Positions 1 through 8,526 of a stretch of DNA of 46,375 nt are shown one piece after another. The stretch comes from Candidatus Gerdarchaeota archaeon (lineage in GTDB: Archaea > Asgardarchaeota > Heimdallarchaeia > JABLTI01): the NCBI GenBank assembly GCA_016840945.1, contig JAEORJ010000065.1:1-46375 (forward strand), read 5' to 3'. The number at the start of each line of letters is the position of its first letter. Position 1 is the stretch's first letter. The position numbers were made by a program, and so were the translations under genes. Below the pieces are notes generated by a model. The model saw nothing but the letters and a program-made list of their open reading frames with translations, had not been told where the DNA came from and made no database searches.

Positions 1-20
1 ATTTTTATTAAAAATGATTA

Positions 21-51
21 GAGGGTTTGAGCTTGGCTTACTCAAAACCTC
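21..51 (-). terminator. Stem-loop terminator of the ABC exporter operon
   Basis: Two 11-base arms (21-31 and 41-51) pair with a single mismatch around a 9-base loop. The structure lies about 30 bases past the stop codon of the ABC ATPase gene. On the minus strand it is followed by a T-rich tract (the complement of 1-20). This fits an end-of-operon terminator. Function is inferred from structure and position only. Confidence 0.55.
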
Positions 52-82
52 TACGTGAAACTCTGGGATTAGGAAAAAAGTG

Positions 83-811
83 TTAGTTTGGAGGAAATAC
101 TTGCCCATCTTGCATATTTAACACAAGATCAACTTTATCCATTACTCTTTGATCATGGGTTACTATTACAACAGTTATACCAAGATTGTCATTTAGCTGT
201 CTTAGTAATCGAATGATTTCATCACCTGTTCTTGAATCCAAATTTCCTGTTGGTTCATCAGCGAAAATTATTGATGGATTGTGTACAAGAGCGCGAGCTA
301 TTGCTACACGTTGTTTTTCACCACCACTAAGTTGTTTGGGTAGATGGTGAGCTCTTCCAGCTAAACCAACTTGTTCAAGTATTTTCATAGCTTTTTCTCG
401 ATCTTCTTTCTTGATACCATCAGGTATTAATGGGAGCAAAACATTATCTAAAGCTGATAAAGTGGGTATTAAGAGGAAATCTTGGAAAACAAAACCAACT
501 TTATATTTCCTAATATCAGCAAGATCACGTTCGCTTAGTTTAGTTATTTCAGTGTTATCAATAAAGGCTGTACCACTTGTAGAGCTATCCATACAACCTA
601 AAATATTAAGTAAAGTACTTTTACCCGAACCACTTGGACCTGCTATAGCAATAACCTTACCTTTTTTAATGCCGAATGAAACATTGTTTAAAGCGATAAC
701 TTCTGAACCTAAACCTTGATTATAGATTTTTGTTAAATTATAAGTTCTTACAATATAATCATTAGATTTCTCGTCAAATGTAACTTCTTCATTTATGATA
801 TAATCGACCAT
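83..811 (-). CDS. ABC transporter ATP-binding protein, MacB/LolD type
   Basis: This is the ATPase subunit of a MacB/LolD-like (FtsX-coupled) exporter, acting at the inner face of the membrane. The 242 residues hold all ABC motifs: Walker A GPSGSGKST at 58-66, Q-loop FVFQD near 107-111, signature LSGGE at 161-165, Walker B IIFADEP at 181-187, D-loop near 191, and switch His219. The order and the phrase ADEPTGNLDS are typical of the LolD/MacB/YknY group. The ATG is preceded by GGAGG with about 8 bases spacing. The gene sits 14 bases after the FtsX permease gene on the same strand, so the two make one transporter. It probably exports a peptide, lipid or drug-like compound; the substrate cannot be read from sequence. 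Confidence 0.95.
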   Translation of the reverse strand: MVDYIINEEVTFDEKSNDYIVRTYNLTKIYNQGLGSEVIALNNVSFGIKKGKVIAIAGPSGSGKSTLLNILGCMDSSTSGTAFIDNTEITKLSERDLADIRKYKVGFVFQDFLLIPTLSALDNVLLPLIPDGIKKEDREKAMKILEQVGLAGRAHHLPKQLSGGEKQRVAIARALVHNPSIIFADEPTGNLDSRTGDEIIRLLRQLNDNLGITVVIVTHDQRVMDKVDLVLNMQDGQVFPPN

Positions 812-825
812 TATTTATACCTCCT

Positions 826-2079
826 TTAGATACCTCTAATTACTTCCATTGGCTTAACACGAGCTGCCTGTATGCCCGGTATTAATCCGCTAGCAATACC
901 TAAACCAATACCATATGCTAAAGTTTTCAAAACGATTTGCCAAGTAATAACTACGAACATAGTTGCTGATCCTAATTGTGCTATAAAGATTAATCCTGCA
1001 CCTAATGCAAATCCAACTAAAGAACCAAGAAGGCCAATAATAGATGATTCAAGAATAATATCAAACAATATTGTTCTATTTTTCCAACCAGTAGCTTTCA
1101 TAATGGCAAATTCTTTCATTCGTTCACTTACACCCATTAATTGAGCCACAAAGATAGCCATACCTCCTGCTACAAATACTATCACAGTAAGTATTGTTTG
1201 TACTATAGCAAAATTATCCATTATACTTCCAAGACTTTCAATTTGAACACCCACTGCTGAAACTTCAAGTTTTGGTTCTAGTGTTTCAAGCTCCTCAACA
1301 TAGGCATTAGTTTCTTCAAGACTTTCACTTTCAAATCTGATTAATGCTTTATTATACCCTATTTGTTCAAAAGGCAAAGTGAGGCTATTGATAAGTAAAC
1401 TGGTGTTTACTGACATTATAAATGATGGTTCCAAAATCTTTGTAACTTCCTCTGAAGTTTCAAATACCCCTACAATAGTTATAGGAATGCTATAGGTGTA
1501 GTTTATCATTAAATCAAAAGTTTCATTTAAAGTGAATACTTCTGATCCCCCTTCTAAAATATAATCAGCAATGATAATTTCATAATCGTTTTGGTAAATT
1601 CTTCCTTCAGTGATTTTTGTAGTAGGTCCATCAAATGTAGCATCTTCTTCTGGATTCAATCCAGCTGCACCAAGTGCTAATGAAGTCATTGAATTACCGC
1701 CTGGGCCCATCGCTCCTGGTCCCACACTCAAATCCAGTGTAACATTATCAACAAATTGATAGAAATTATTGACCACAACTTCTCCTTTAAAGGCAGTTAT
1801 TTTATCACTTGATTCGATTGTGTTTACAATATCAGAAATATTCATGGGTAATTGAGAAAGTGTTAATTCAGTATTATATTCTTGAATTTCTACATCACCA
1901 ACTGATTCTGCCACAGCACTACCTAAGATTTCATCGAAACCAGCACTTGCAGAAGATAAAGCAACCATTAATGCAATACCAATCGCCATTCCGATGATTG
2001 ATAGGGTAACAATCATTTTCTTACGAAAAGCATTTTTGAAAGCGAATTTTACCGTTTGAAATACCACATTTATCACCAC
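826..2079 (-). CDS. ABC transporter permease, FtsX/MacB-like
   Basis: Membrane subunit of the exporter encoded with the downstream ATPase. The 417 residues have one N-terminal membrane helix (about 20-43), a large extracytoplasmic domain of about 240 residues like the MacB periplasmic core, then three C-terminal helices (about 287-312, 340-365, 375-405) of the FtsX domain, ending in a basic region with the typical RVKPMEVIRGI tail. It lacks the duplicated FtsX half of large fungal-type or LolC/E-type variants. Translation starts at GTG (2079), with a second GTG directly after. It is divergent from the TetR gene, and a palindrome and two TATA-like boxes lie in the shared promoter region, suggesting repression by that TetR protein. 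Confidence 0.92.
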   Translation of the reverse strand: MVINVVFQTVKFAFKNAFRKKMIVTLSIIGMAIGIALMVALSSASAGFDEILGSAVAESVGDVEIQEYNTELTLSQLPMNISDIVNTIESSDKITAFKGEVVVNNFYQFVDNVTLDLSVGPGAMGPGGNSMTSLALGAAGLNPEEDATFDGPTTKITEGRIYQNDYEIIIADYILEGGSEVFTLNETFDLMINYTYSIPITIVGVFETSEEVTKILEPSFIMSVNTSLLINSLTLPFEQIGYNKALIRFESESLEETNAYVEELETLEPKLEVSAVGVQIESLGSIMDNFAIVQTILTVIVFVAGGMAIFVAQLMGVSERMKEFAIMKATGWKNRTILFDIILESSIIGLLGSLVGFALGAGLIFIAQLGSATMFVVITWQIVLKTLAYGIGLGIASGLIPGIQAARVKPMEVIRGI

Positions 2080-2112
2080 TTTTTGTGTTGTTATTTCCCT
2101 TTATATTTGTTG

Positions 2113-2168
2113 TTATAAATTATAATTTTTGTTTATAGTAGTATAAACATATCAATAGCTTTATATAA
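2113..2168. promoter_or_regulatory. Divergent promoter region with TetR-type operator palindrome
   Basis: An 18-base perfect inverted repeat, GTTTATA-GTAG-TATAAAC (2131-2148), sits between two TATA-like elements. The one at 2113-2125 faces the permease gene; the one at 2160-2168 faces the TetR gene and places transcription near 2191, a few bases before the ATG at 2197. TetR regulators usually bind such palindromes next to their own gene, so this is the likely operator for both directions. Binding is inferred. Confidence 0.55.
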
Positions 2169-2196
2169 ACCTTTAGAAATACAATATTTGATAGGA

Positions 2197-2889
2197 ATGT
2201 CAGAGGAAATTACTAAACTAAAAAAAGATCAACGAAAACAATCGATAATTGAAACTGCTTTAAAAATAATGGCTGAAAATGGGCTAGAAGCGACATCTAT
2301 GCGCTCGATAGCTAAAGCAGAAGGAATCTCTGAGACATTACTTTATCGTTATTATAGTAATAAGTTCGAATTATTTGCTTCAATATTAAAATCCGAAGCA
2401 GAAAAAATAATAGTGTCACTTTCTGAAGTATTAGAAATGGTGGATGGTATGATACCTGATCCCAGAGTAACTTTACTTATTATGTGGAAAATGAATAGAA
2501 AGCGCATTTTTGAAAATAAACAAATTATGTTATTAATCATGAAAGAAAGGAAGAATTTCCCTGAAATAATTAAAAATAACGAAATGCAGGAAGCATTCAA
2601 AGCAATCAATTTTAAACCGAGAAACCTCATTGAAAGCTTAATGAAAATGCCCTTTTTGGATAAATTGGCTTTATACTTCAAAAGATGTCAAGAAGCAGGG
2701 AATTTAAGAAAGGAACTAGATCCGAAAATGTGTGCACAACTATTTCTTCAGCTTGTTTCAATGCCTATAGCTGGTGGGCCATTTACAGGTGGCTTTGTAA
2801 CTGGTAATTTAATCGAAGATCATGATGAATATTTTGACACCCAAATCGATATTTTGCTAAATGGTATACTACCAAAAAATGGGAAATGA
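2197..2889 (+). CDS. TetR/AcrR family transcriptional regulator
   Basis: A dimeric helix-turn-helix repressor of the TetR family. The N-terminal domain carries the family pattern: helix 1 with IIETALKIMAENG, then TSMRSIAKAEGISETLLYRYYSNK, the recognition helix ending in the Y-Y-x-N-K signature. The remaining 170 residues are helical and variable, as expected for the ligand-binding domain. The reading frame is open from a TTG at 2188, but the ATG at 2197 is preferred because the TATA-like box at 2160-2168 puts the transcript start just upstream, giving a nearly leaderless message of 230 codons. It is divergent from the ABC exporter, the usual arrangement for a regulator of an efflux system; its inducer is probably the exported compound. 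Confidence 0.92.
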   Translation: MSEEITKLKKDQRKQSIIETALKIMAENGLEATSMRSIAKAEGISETLLYRYYSNKFELFASILKSEAEKIIVSLSEVLEMVDGMIPDPRVTLLIMWKMNRKRIFENKQIMLLIMKERKNFPEIIKNNEMQEAFKAINFKPRNLIESLMKMPFLDKLALYFKRCQEAGNLRKELDPKMCAQLFLQLVSMPIAGGPFTGGFVTGNLIEDHDEYFDTQIDILLNGILPKNGK

Positions 2890-2998
2890 TAAAAAATAGT
2901 CAAAATTATTTACCTAATTGCTAATCTTTTAATGTCATAAATAACCTTGTAATTATATAAAATGGTTAAAAACGAAAATTATTGATTGGGTGGTTAAA

Positions 2999-3709
2999 AT
3001 GAGTGAAGAATCAAAGAAATTACTTTTGAGACTAAAAAATGAAAAGAAAATAACAAAACAAATTGATCTTGTTAAAGACCTAAAAGATTACAACAAGGAA
3101 ACAATGGTCACACAGGTTATGTTAGTTCATTTAAATCGTAAAGAGAATGACGAATTAAGATTGGAAATCTTGAATATGCTAAATTATGAAGACGAATCTG
3201 TTATTGATCCATTAATAAATATACTAAAAAATCCTAATGAACCATTGTTAATTAAAGAAAAAGCAATTGCTTTACTTGGAAAAAGTAAAAATAAAAAAGC
3301 GATGAAGGCATTATTGAAAGCATATAGAAAGGAAAAGGATTCCAAGATTTTAGATAATGTAATTGAAGCCTTAACTTATTTTGAAGATAGCAGTATAGAA
3401 AAACCACTTATCAAAGCGTTATTGAATGAAGAACTAAGATTACAAGCACTATCAGGTCTTTCTAGGAACATTTATTCTGCTCTCAGTTCTTATGCTATAC
3501 TCAAAACATTGTTTTCATTAAAATTAACAAAGAGTTTTGAAAAATTACATTATGAAAAAATCTTAACCTCTATTTTTGATGAATTTGGGTATAAAACTGA
3601 GAATGAAATAGGTAAAGCAATAAGTGATAAATCAATTAATGAGAAGATTGCTTCCTATATTAAAAATCAAAAATCAATTGATAAAATGCTTAAGAAAGTG
3701 GATATGTAA
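2999..3709 (+). CDS. HEAT-repeat (PBS lyase-like) protein
   Basis: A soluble all-helical repeat protein of 236 residues from ATG 2999 (the frame is open from GTG 2990). Repeats are seen in the middle, with the HEAT-like phrases NEDELRLEILNML, DPLINILKNPNEPLLIKEKAIALLGKS and KALLKAYRKEKD, and a partial repeat after residue 140. The C-terminal third is helical and lysine-rich without clear repeats. GGTGGT lies six bases before the ATG, and a TATA-like box (attatataa) at about 2952-2960 gives a short leader, so the gene seems to be transcribed alone. Such proteins act as protein-binding scaffolds; no partner is evident. T-rich DNA follows the stop codon. Confidence 0.75.
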   Translation: MSEESKKLLLRLKNEKKITKQIDLVKDLKDYNKETMVTQVMLVHLNRKENDELRLEILNMLNYEDESVIDPLINILKNPNEPLLIKEKAIALLGKSKNKKAMKALLKAYRKEKDSKILDNVIEALTYFEDSSIEKPLIKALLNEELRLQALSGLSRNIYSALSSYAILKTLFSLKLTKSFEKLHYEKILTSIFDEFGYKTENEIGKAISDKSINEKIASYIKNQKSIDKMLKKVDM

Positions 3710-3946
3710 AACCTACTTCAATAGCTCCTTTCTTTTAATTTCTATACTCTCTTTAGTTAATTTTGAAATTTTTGCCATAATGAAAGATTTTAAATATTTA
3801 AACATTCAAAATATATTTAATGTTTAATACCTTCTGACAAAGAGGTATTATGTATAGGAAATAAATCCGGAAAAACTTGCAAATGTATAGGTATATAGAT
3901 GGTCAAATTTGCAACCCTCCTCGATTTAATTTGTTCAATTGATAGG

Positions 3947-3976
3947 ACCAGTTCAGTACACCCCAGCTGAACTGGT
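3947..3976 (-). terminator. Perfect 10-base-pair stem-loop between convergent genes
   Basis: Arms 3947-3956 (ACCAGTTCAG) and 3967-3976 (CTGAACTGGT) pair perfectly around a 10-base loop. It lies in the 291-base gap between the HEAT gene (plus) and the dioxygenase-like gene (minus), about 25 bases past the latter's stop, so it most likely ends the minus-strand transcript. It is one of the most GC-rich stretches in any gap here. The rest of the gap shows only AT-rich sequence. Confidence 0.5.
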
Positions 3977-4000
3977 TCCCACCCTCATTATTAATGTCTT

Positions 4001-4552
4001 TTATGATTCACCAAGTTTTTCAGTTGAGTTCATTAAACCAGCTATATTTGATGGTGTAAAGAATCCATCGAAATCTCCAAAGCGTTGAATATATTCAATG
4101 ATATGATTTGAAGTTTCTGTAGGCAAAGTAAAGATCTGTTTTATACCTTCCTCTTCACTGCCAATAATATTTTCAGTAGTAAATTTCACACCACGAGATT
4201 TTTGTATCTCAACTACTTTATCAATATCCTTAACTAGATAAGCAAGATGATGAATTCTACTACCATATTTTTGGCAATATTTCTCTACTATAGAATCATC
4301 TGTTAGTCCTTCACTAATAACTACAACGGGTAAAGTGTCACCCAATTTGATACAGGTAGTTGTGGCATTTGATGAAACAACTTTGAAACTTTTGTAGAAT
4401 TTGTATGGGGTAGTATTCATTAGTTCAACCATAAGCTTCTCACGTTCTCCTTTCTTCACTCTGTAAGCGATGTGATCTAAATAAAGAATTAAATCTGTTA
4501 AACCATATTCATTAAAATCTTCATGTACTTTTTTCCAATCATTATTTGTCAT
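4001..4552 (-). CDS. VOC-superfamily protein resembling the catalytic half of 4-hydroxyphenylpyruvate dioxygenase
   Basis: A 183-residue vicinal-oxygen-chelate protein. Three segments match the C-terminal, iron-binding half of HPPD-type dioxygenases: LDHIAYRV (His27), IHHLAYLVKDI (His102) and IKQIFTLPTE...IIEYIQRFGDFDGF (Glu153). These would be the 2-His-1-Glu iron ligands. HPPD itself is about twice as long, with an inactive N-terminal domain that is missing here. ATG 4552 is chosen over TTG 4564 because GGTGA lies just before it. The gene stands alone, with a stem-loop after it. It could be a dioxygenase acting as a homodimer, or another VOC enzyme such as an epimerase or lyase; no neighbour suggests tyrosine catabolism. 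Confidence 0.7.
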   Translation of the reverse strand: MTNNDWKKVHEDFNEYGLTDLILYLDHIAYRVKKGEREKLMVELMNTTPYKFYKSFKVVSSNATTTCIKLGDTLPVVVISEGLTDDSIVEKYCQKYGSRIHHLAYLVKDIDKVVEIQKSRGVKFTTENIIGSEEEGIKQIFTLPTETSNHIIEYIQRFGDFDGFFTPSNIAGLMNSTEKLGES

Positions 4553-4693
4553 ATGACTCACCAAAGATTGTTAATTATATGCAATAAATCACTAGGAAAT
4601 TTTAAAGTATCTAATAAAAAAATAAAGCTAATAAAGTGTATAACAATACTCAAAAAGAAAACATGTTACTGAAAAATATAGAATTGATTTTAG

Positions 4694-5962
4694 GTGAAAG
4701 AAAAATTGGAAATAACAAAAGAAATTCAAGAATTCTTGTTGAAAGAAGCGAGAGAACGATTCTTGAAATATGTTACAATTGATACTCAATCAGATGAAAA
4801 TACAGGTGAGTATCCATCGACTGAAAAGCAATTTAATTTAGCGAAAATTCTGATGCAAGAACTAAAAGAATTAGGTTTTAATAATGTAGTTATGGATGAA
4901 TTTTGTTATGTTTATGGAGATCTTCCAGCAACAAAGGGGTATGAAAAATCACAAGCAATTAGTTTGATTGCTCACATAGATACTTCCCCTGCAGAAAGTG
5001 GTGCAAATGTAACACCAGTAATCCATGAGAATTATGATGGGAAACCAATAAAATATCCCCAAAACCCTAATATTACTTTAACTATTGATGATTCTCCTGA
5101 GCTAGAACATTTCAGAGGAATGGATATAATAACATCATCTGGCGATACTTTACTAGGTGCGGATGATAAGGCCGGAATTGCTGGAATAATGGCTGCTGCA
5201 GCAGCTTGGAGAAAATTCCCTAAATTAGATCACGGTCCAATAACTGTATGCTTTACACCTGATGAGGAAATCGGGCATGGCACGACTAAAATAAATATGG
5301 ATCGATTGCCATTATTTGGGTATACCTTTGATGGGGGTGAAATGGGTGAATTAGAGACTGAATGTTTTGATGCTTGGAAAGCAACTATTACATTTCATGG
5401 TGTTAGCGTTCATCCTGGCTATGCTAAGAATCTAATGGTAAATGCAGTTGAGATTGCTTGTAGGTATATCTCACAATTGCCTGAATATGAAACACCACAA
5501 CACACCGAAAAAAGAGAAGGCTTTTACCATCTTTATGCCATGGAAGGAGATTGTGTTAAAGCAAAAACGGTTTTAATCCTCAGGGATTTTGATAAGAAAA
5601 TCAATCAAAAACGGATGGATTATATGACTAAATTAAAGGATACTTTTGAAAGTCGCTATCCTGGTTTGAAAATTGAATTACAATTCGATCATTCTTATGA
5701 AAATATGAAAGTCTATCTCGAGGAATACACTGAAGTTATAGAAAAAGCTGCGGATGCTATAAGAGCTGCTGGTCTAGCATTAAAAGAAACATTGATTCGT
5801 GGGGGTACTGATGGTGCAAGATTAAGTGCACGTGGTAAACCAACACCAAATATTTTCGCAGGAGGAATTTTATTCCATTCATTAAAAGAATACATTCCCG
5901 TTCCAGCACTACAAAAATCAGCTGAAGTAATTTTATATTTAGCTGAAAATTGGATAAATTAA
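4694..5962 (+). CDS. pepT: Peptidase T-like M20 family tripeptide aminopeptidase
   Basis: A cytoplasmic di-zinc M20B peptidase that removes N-terminal residues from tripeptides. The 422 residues carry the expected metal and catalytic residues: H94 and D96 in AHIDTSP, D157 in GADDKAG, catalytic E191 and ligand E192 in PDEEIG, D213 in TFDGGEMGE, and H395 in GGILFHS. The dimerisation (lid) domain lies at about 220-330 and begins with the HGVSVHPG motif. Length matches PepT (about 408-415). Translation starts at GTG 4694. The gene appears monocistronic, and its stop codon lies in the loop of a terminator hairpin. PepT is common in Firmicutes and enterics, so transfer from bacteria is possible but cannot be judged here. 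Confidence 0.93.
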   Translation: MKEKLEITKEIQEFLLKEARERFLKYVTIDTQSDENTGEYPSTEKQFNLAKILMQELKELGFNNVVMDEFCYVYGDLPATKGYEKSQAISLIAHIDTSPAESGANVTPVIHENYDGKPIKYPQNPNITLTIDDSPELEHFRGMDIITSSGDTLLGADDKAGIAGIMAAAAAWRKFPKLDHGPITVCFTPDEEIGHGTTKINMDRLPLFGYTFDGGEMGELETECFDAWKATITFHGVSVHPGYAKNLMVNAVEIACRYISQLPEYETPQHTEKREGFYHLYAMEGDCVKAKTVLILRDFDKKINQKRMDYMTKLKDTFESRYPGLKIELQFDHSYENMKVYLEEYTEVIEKAADAIRAAGLALKETLIRGGTDGARLSARGKPTPNIFAGGILFHSLKEYIPVPALQKSAEVILYLAENWIN

Positions 5963-5990
5963 TTCATTTATCCATTTTTTTCTTTTATTA
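5952..5990 (+). terminator. Terminator hairpin enclosing the pepT stop codon
   Basis: Arms GGATAAA (5952-5958) and TTTATCC (5967-5973) pair perfectly. The stop codon TAA at 5960-5962 is in the 8-base loop. A T-rich tract follows from 5975. This is a classical intrinsic-terminator layout. Confidence 0.6.
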
Positions 5991-6124
5991 ATTCGAAAAA
6001 TCCCTATCTAGTCCCTAACTTTTTATAGCGTGTTTAATATAATTATTGGGCGATATATCGGCTCATCATAATTTAATTGTTATTTAACAATTCAGAAGAA
6101 GAAATTTTCTAAAAAGGTGGTTGT

Positions 6125-8452
6125 ATGACAAATAAGAAAGGAAGAATATTTTTTTGTTATTTAATTCTAAATTTAATTTTTATTTCTACAATGAATGATT
6201 CTCTTTTAGGAGCATTAACAGAAAGAGAGAGCATTAATAAAAAAGATGATATTGTGTGCTTGAAAGATAACTTAACAAACAGCTTGGAAGATTATCAAGT
6301 AAACCCTAACAATATTAAAAAAGCAAGTGAAGAGAATTACGAATTAGCTGAAAAAATTACTTCTAGCTATTTTATTGAAAATAACGGGCAATTTTCAAAA
6401 AATATTAATTATTATGCTAAACTCGAAAATGGCTTTGTATATTTTAGTGAATCAAAAATTACTTTTCAATTTAAAGCGGGAACTTTCAATATAGATTTTA
6501 TAGGTGCAAATACAGTTAAACCAGTTGGTAACAATTATCTCAATAGCTATAGCAATTTCTACTTATCTGAGAAAAGTATAACTAATGTGAAGCATTGTTC
6601 GCAAATAATTTTTAAAAACCTCTATAATGGTATAACATTAATTTACAAATTTACCCCTAAAGGGTTAAAATATGATTTCATAATAGAACCTTATGCAAAT
6701 ACAGATCAAATCATAATTAGCTACTCAGGTCTAGATTCGCTTAAGATTGATTTCGATAAGTTAGTGTATACTATTGATGGATTGTCGATTTCTGATAAGG
6801 ATTTAATTGCTTGGTATGATGATAATCATGAAAAAATTGGTATTCAATATCAAAATTATAATACACATTCAAGTACTAAAGTTCAGTTCAAATTTGTACA
6901 AAATATTGATCCTTCCAGAAGGATAGTAATTGATCCTTTAATATGTACTTATTCTACCTTCATAGGTGGTTCTGGTGATGAATATAAAAGTGATATTGTT
7001 GATATTGGAGAAGCAAATATGGATATTGATAATGCAGGTAATATTATTATAGCTGGGAGAACGAATTCCATCAATTTACCCCTAGAAAATGCTACACAGA
7101 CAAGTAATGCAGGCAATTATGATGGATTTATAGTGAAGCTTTCTGCAGATGGTCAAACATTAATCTTTGCTACATACTTGGGTGGTAGCTCATCAGAATG
7201 GATAGCAGATTTAGCAGTAGATAATTCAGGTAATATTGCTGTAATTGGAACAACTTATTCACCAAATTTCCCAATATTAAATGCTTTACAAGAGAGCTTT
7301 AATGGTGGAACTACGTTTAATATTGATCCATTTGTTGCTAAATTTAATAGTACAGGAGGATTACTATTCTCAACATATTGGGGTGGAACAGAAGGCGATT
7401 GGGGCTATGGTATAGCTTTTGATCATACTGGTAAAATATTAGTTACAGGTGATACATATTCTGATGATTTTTTCACTTTAAATGCACACCAAAATACATA
7501 TAGTAGTGGATCCAGTGTGGATGCAATTATTACTAAATTTACTGCTGATGGACAATCTGTTGTTTTTTCAACTTATCTTGGATCTACTGGTAACGATTGG
7601 GGAACTGATATTGTAGCTGATGCCGATGATAATATCATAGTTGTTGGAGGGACACTTAGTGGTTCATTTCCTACTTTAAATCCATATCAATCAACTGTAT
7701 CCGATATGGCTGCGATAGTTTTGAAATTTACTCCAGCAGGTGTTTTAACCTATTCCAGCACACTAGATGGTATGAGTACTGATAGAGCTTATGCTTGCAC
7801 TGTAGATTCAAATAATAATATAGTTGTAGTTGGTAGTACGGTTTCCAATAATTTCCCATTAGCTAATGCAACCTTTGGTTATAAAAGTGGTATAGAAGCT
7901 TATGTCACAATATTAACTCCAGATGGACAAGCTTTGGAATATTCAAGTTATCTCAGTGGAATGGGTGGTGAAGAAGCCTTAGATGTTGCAGTGGATAGTG
8001 ATGATAACATAGTTGTTACTGGTATTACTTCTTCAGCAGATTTTCCAATAAAACATTCATTTCAATATAGCTATAATGGTAGCACTGATTGTTTTATCAC
8101 AAAAATAGCTACTAATTGGACATTGATTTGTTCTAGTTTCTTAGGATCATCTGCTAAGGATATTGGTTTAGCGGTAGCAGTTGATTCTACAGATAGGATT
8201 ATTATCGGTGGTGCTACCTATTCTGTAAATTATCCAACAGTAAATGCATTACAAGATAGTTTAAGTGGAACCACTGATATGGTAATTAGTATTTTTGAAT
8301 TAGATTTAACATTACCAGATTATACACCGACTCCAACTCCATCACCCTCACCCTCGCCAACAGAAGTATCTGGTCTACCTTTAACAATTACTATAGATAT
8401 CTTATCCATAATTAGTTGTATTTTAGTAATCATTAGAAAAAGGAAGAAATAA
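6125..8452 (+). CDS. Secreted, membrane-anchored SBBP-repeat beta-propeller protein
   Basis: A 775-residue cell-surface protein. It has an N-terminal hydrophobic signal segment (about 7-30). A domain at about 85-270 begins FIENNGQFSKN, the conserved opening that precedes SBBP propellers in many bacteria and archaea. Seven SBBP-type beta-propeller repeats follow (about 280-735), each reading roughly FSTYLGGS..D...D....NI.V.G.T.S..FP. A Pro/Ser/Thr linker (TPTPSPSPSP) comes next, then one C-terminal membrane helix and a basic RKRKK end, so the propeller faces outside. GGTGGT lies just before the ATG. The gene is alone between hairpin terminators. Binding or adhesion is likely, but the ligand is unknown. 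Confidence 0.88.
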   Translation: MTNKKGRIFFCYLILNLIFISTMNDSLLGALTERESINKKDDIVCLKDNLTNSLEDYQVNPNNIKKASEENYELAEKITSSYFIENNGQFSKNINYYAKLENGFVYFSESKITFQFKAGTFNIDFIGANTVKPVGNNYLNSYSNFYLSEKSITNVKHCSQIIFKNLYNGITLIYKFTPKGLKYDFIIEPYANTDQIIISYSGLDSLKIDFDKLVYTIDGLSISDKDLIAWYDDNHEKIGIQYQNYNTHSSTKVQFKFVQNIDPSRRIVIDPLICTYSTFIGGSGDEYKSDIVDIGEANMDIDNAGNIIIAGRTNSINLPLENATQTSNAGNYDGFIVKLSADGQTLIFATYLGGSSSEWIADLAVDNSGNIAVIGTTYSPNFPILNALQESFNGGTTFNIDPFVAKFNSTGGLLFSTYWGGTEGDWGYGIAFDHTGKILVTGDTYSDDFFTLNAHQNTYSSGSSVDAIITKFTADGQSVVFSTYLGSTGNDWGTDIVADADDNIIVVGGTLSGSFPTLNPYQSTVSDMAAIVLKFTPAGVLTYSSTLDGMSTDRAYACTVDSNNNIVVVGSTVSNNFPLANATFGYKSGIEAYVTILTPDGQALEYSSYLSGMGGEEALDVAVDSDDNIVVTGITSSADFPIKHSFQYSYNGSTDCFITKIATNWTLICSSFLGSSAKDIGLAVAVDSTDRIIIGGATYSVNYPTVNALQDSLSGTTDMVISIFELDLTLPDYTPTPTPSPSPSPTEVSGLPLTITIDILSIISCILVIIRKRKK

Positions 8453-8469
8453 ATTTTAGATTAATTGTT

Positions 8470-8511
8470 GAGTAATTATTACTCTTTTCCTCCTTTTTTC
8501 TTATTTTCTGA
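8470..8511 (+). terminator. Terminator after the SBBP gene
   Basis: GAGTAATTATTACTC (8470-8484) is a perfect 15-base inverted repeat with a central unpaired base. It is followed by a pyrimidine-rich run with TTTT, TTTTTT and TTTT blocks. It lies 18 bases after the stop. Confidence 0.55.
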
Positions 8512-8526
8512 ATAAGCAACATTAAA

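Noticed and set aside
411..719. Open frame opposite the ABC ATPase gene
   Set aside because: It runs antisense to a gene with complete ABC motifs and has no ribosome site; low-complexity leftovers of the real gene explain it.
872..1144. Antisense open frame over the permease gene
   Set aside because: No start signal and composition typical of a mirror of membrane-helix codons.
3624..3827. Short frame overlapping the end of the HEAT gene
   Set aside because: No ribosome site, mostly overlaps the HEAT frame, hydrophobic by AT-rich codon bias only.
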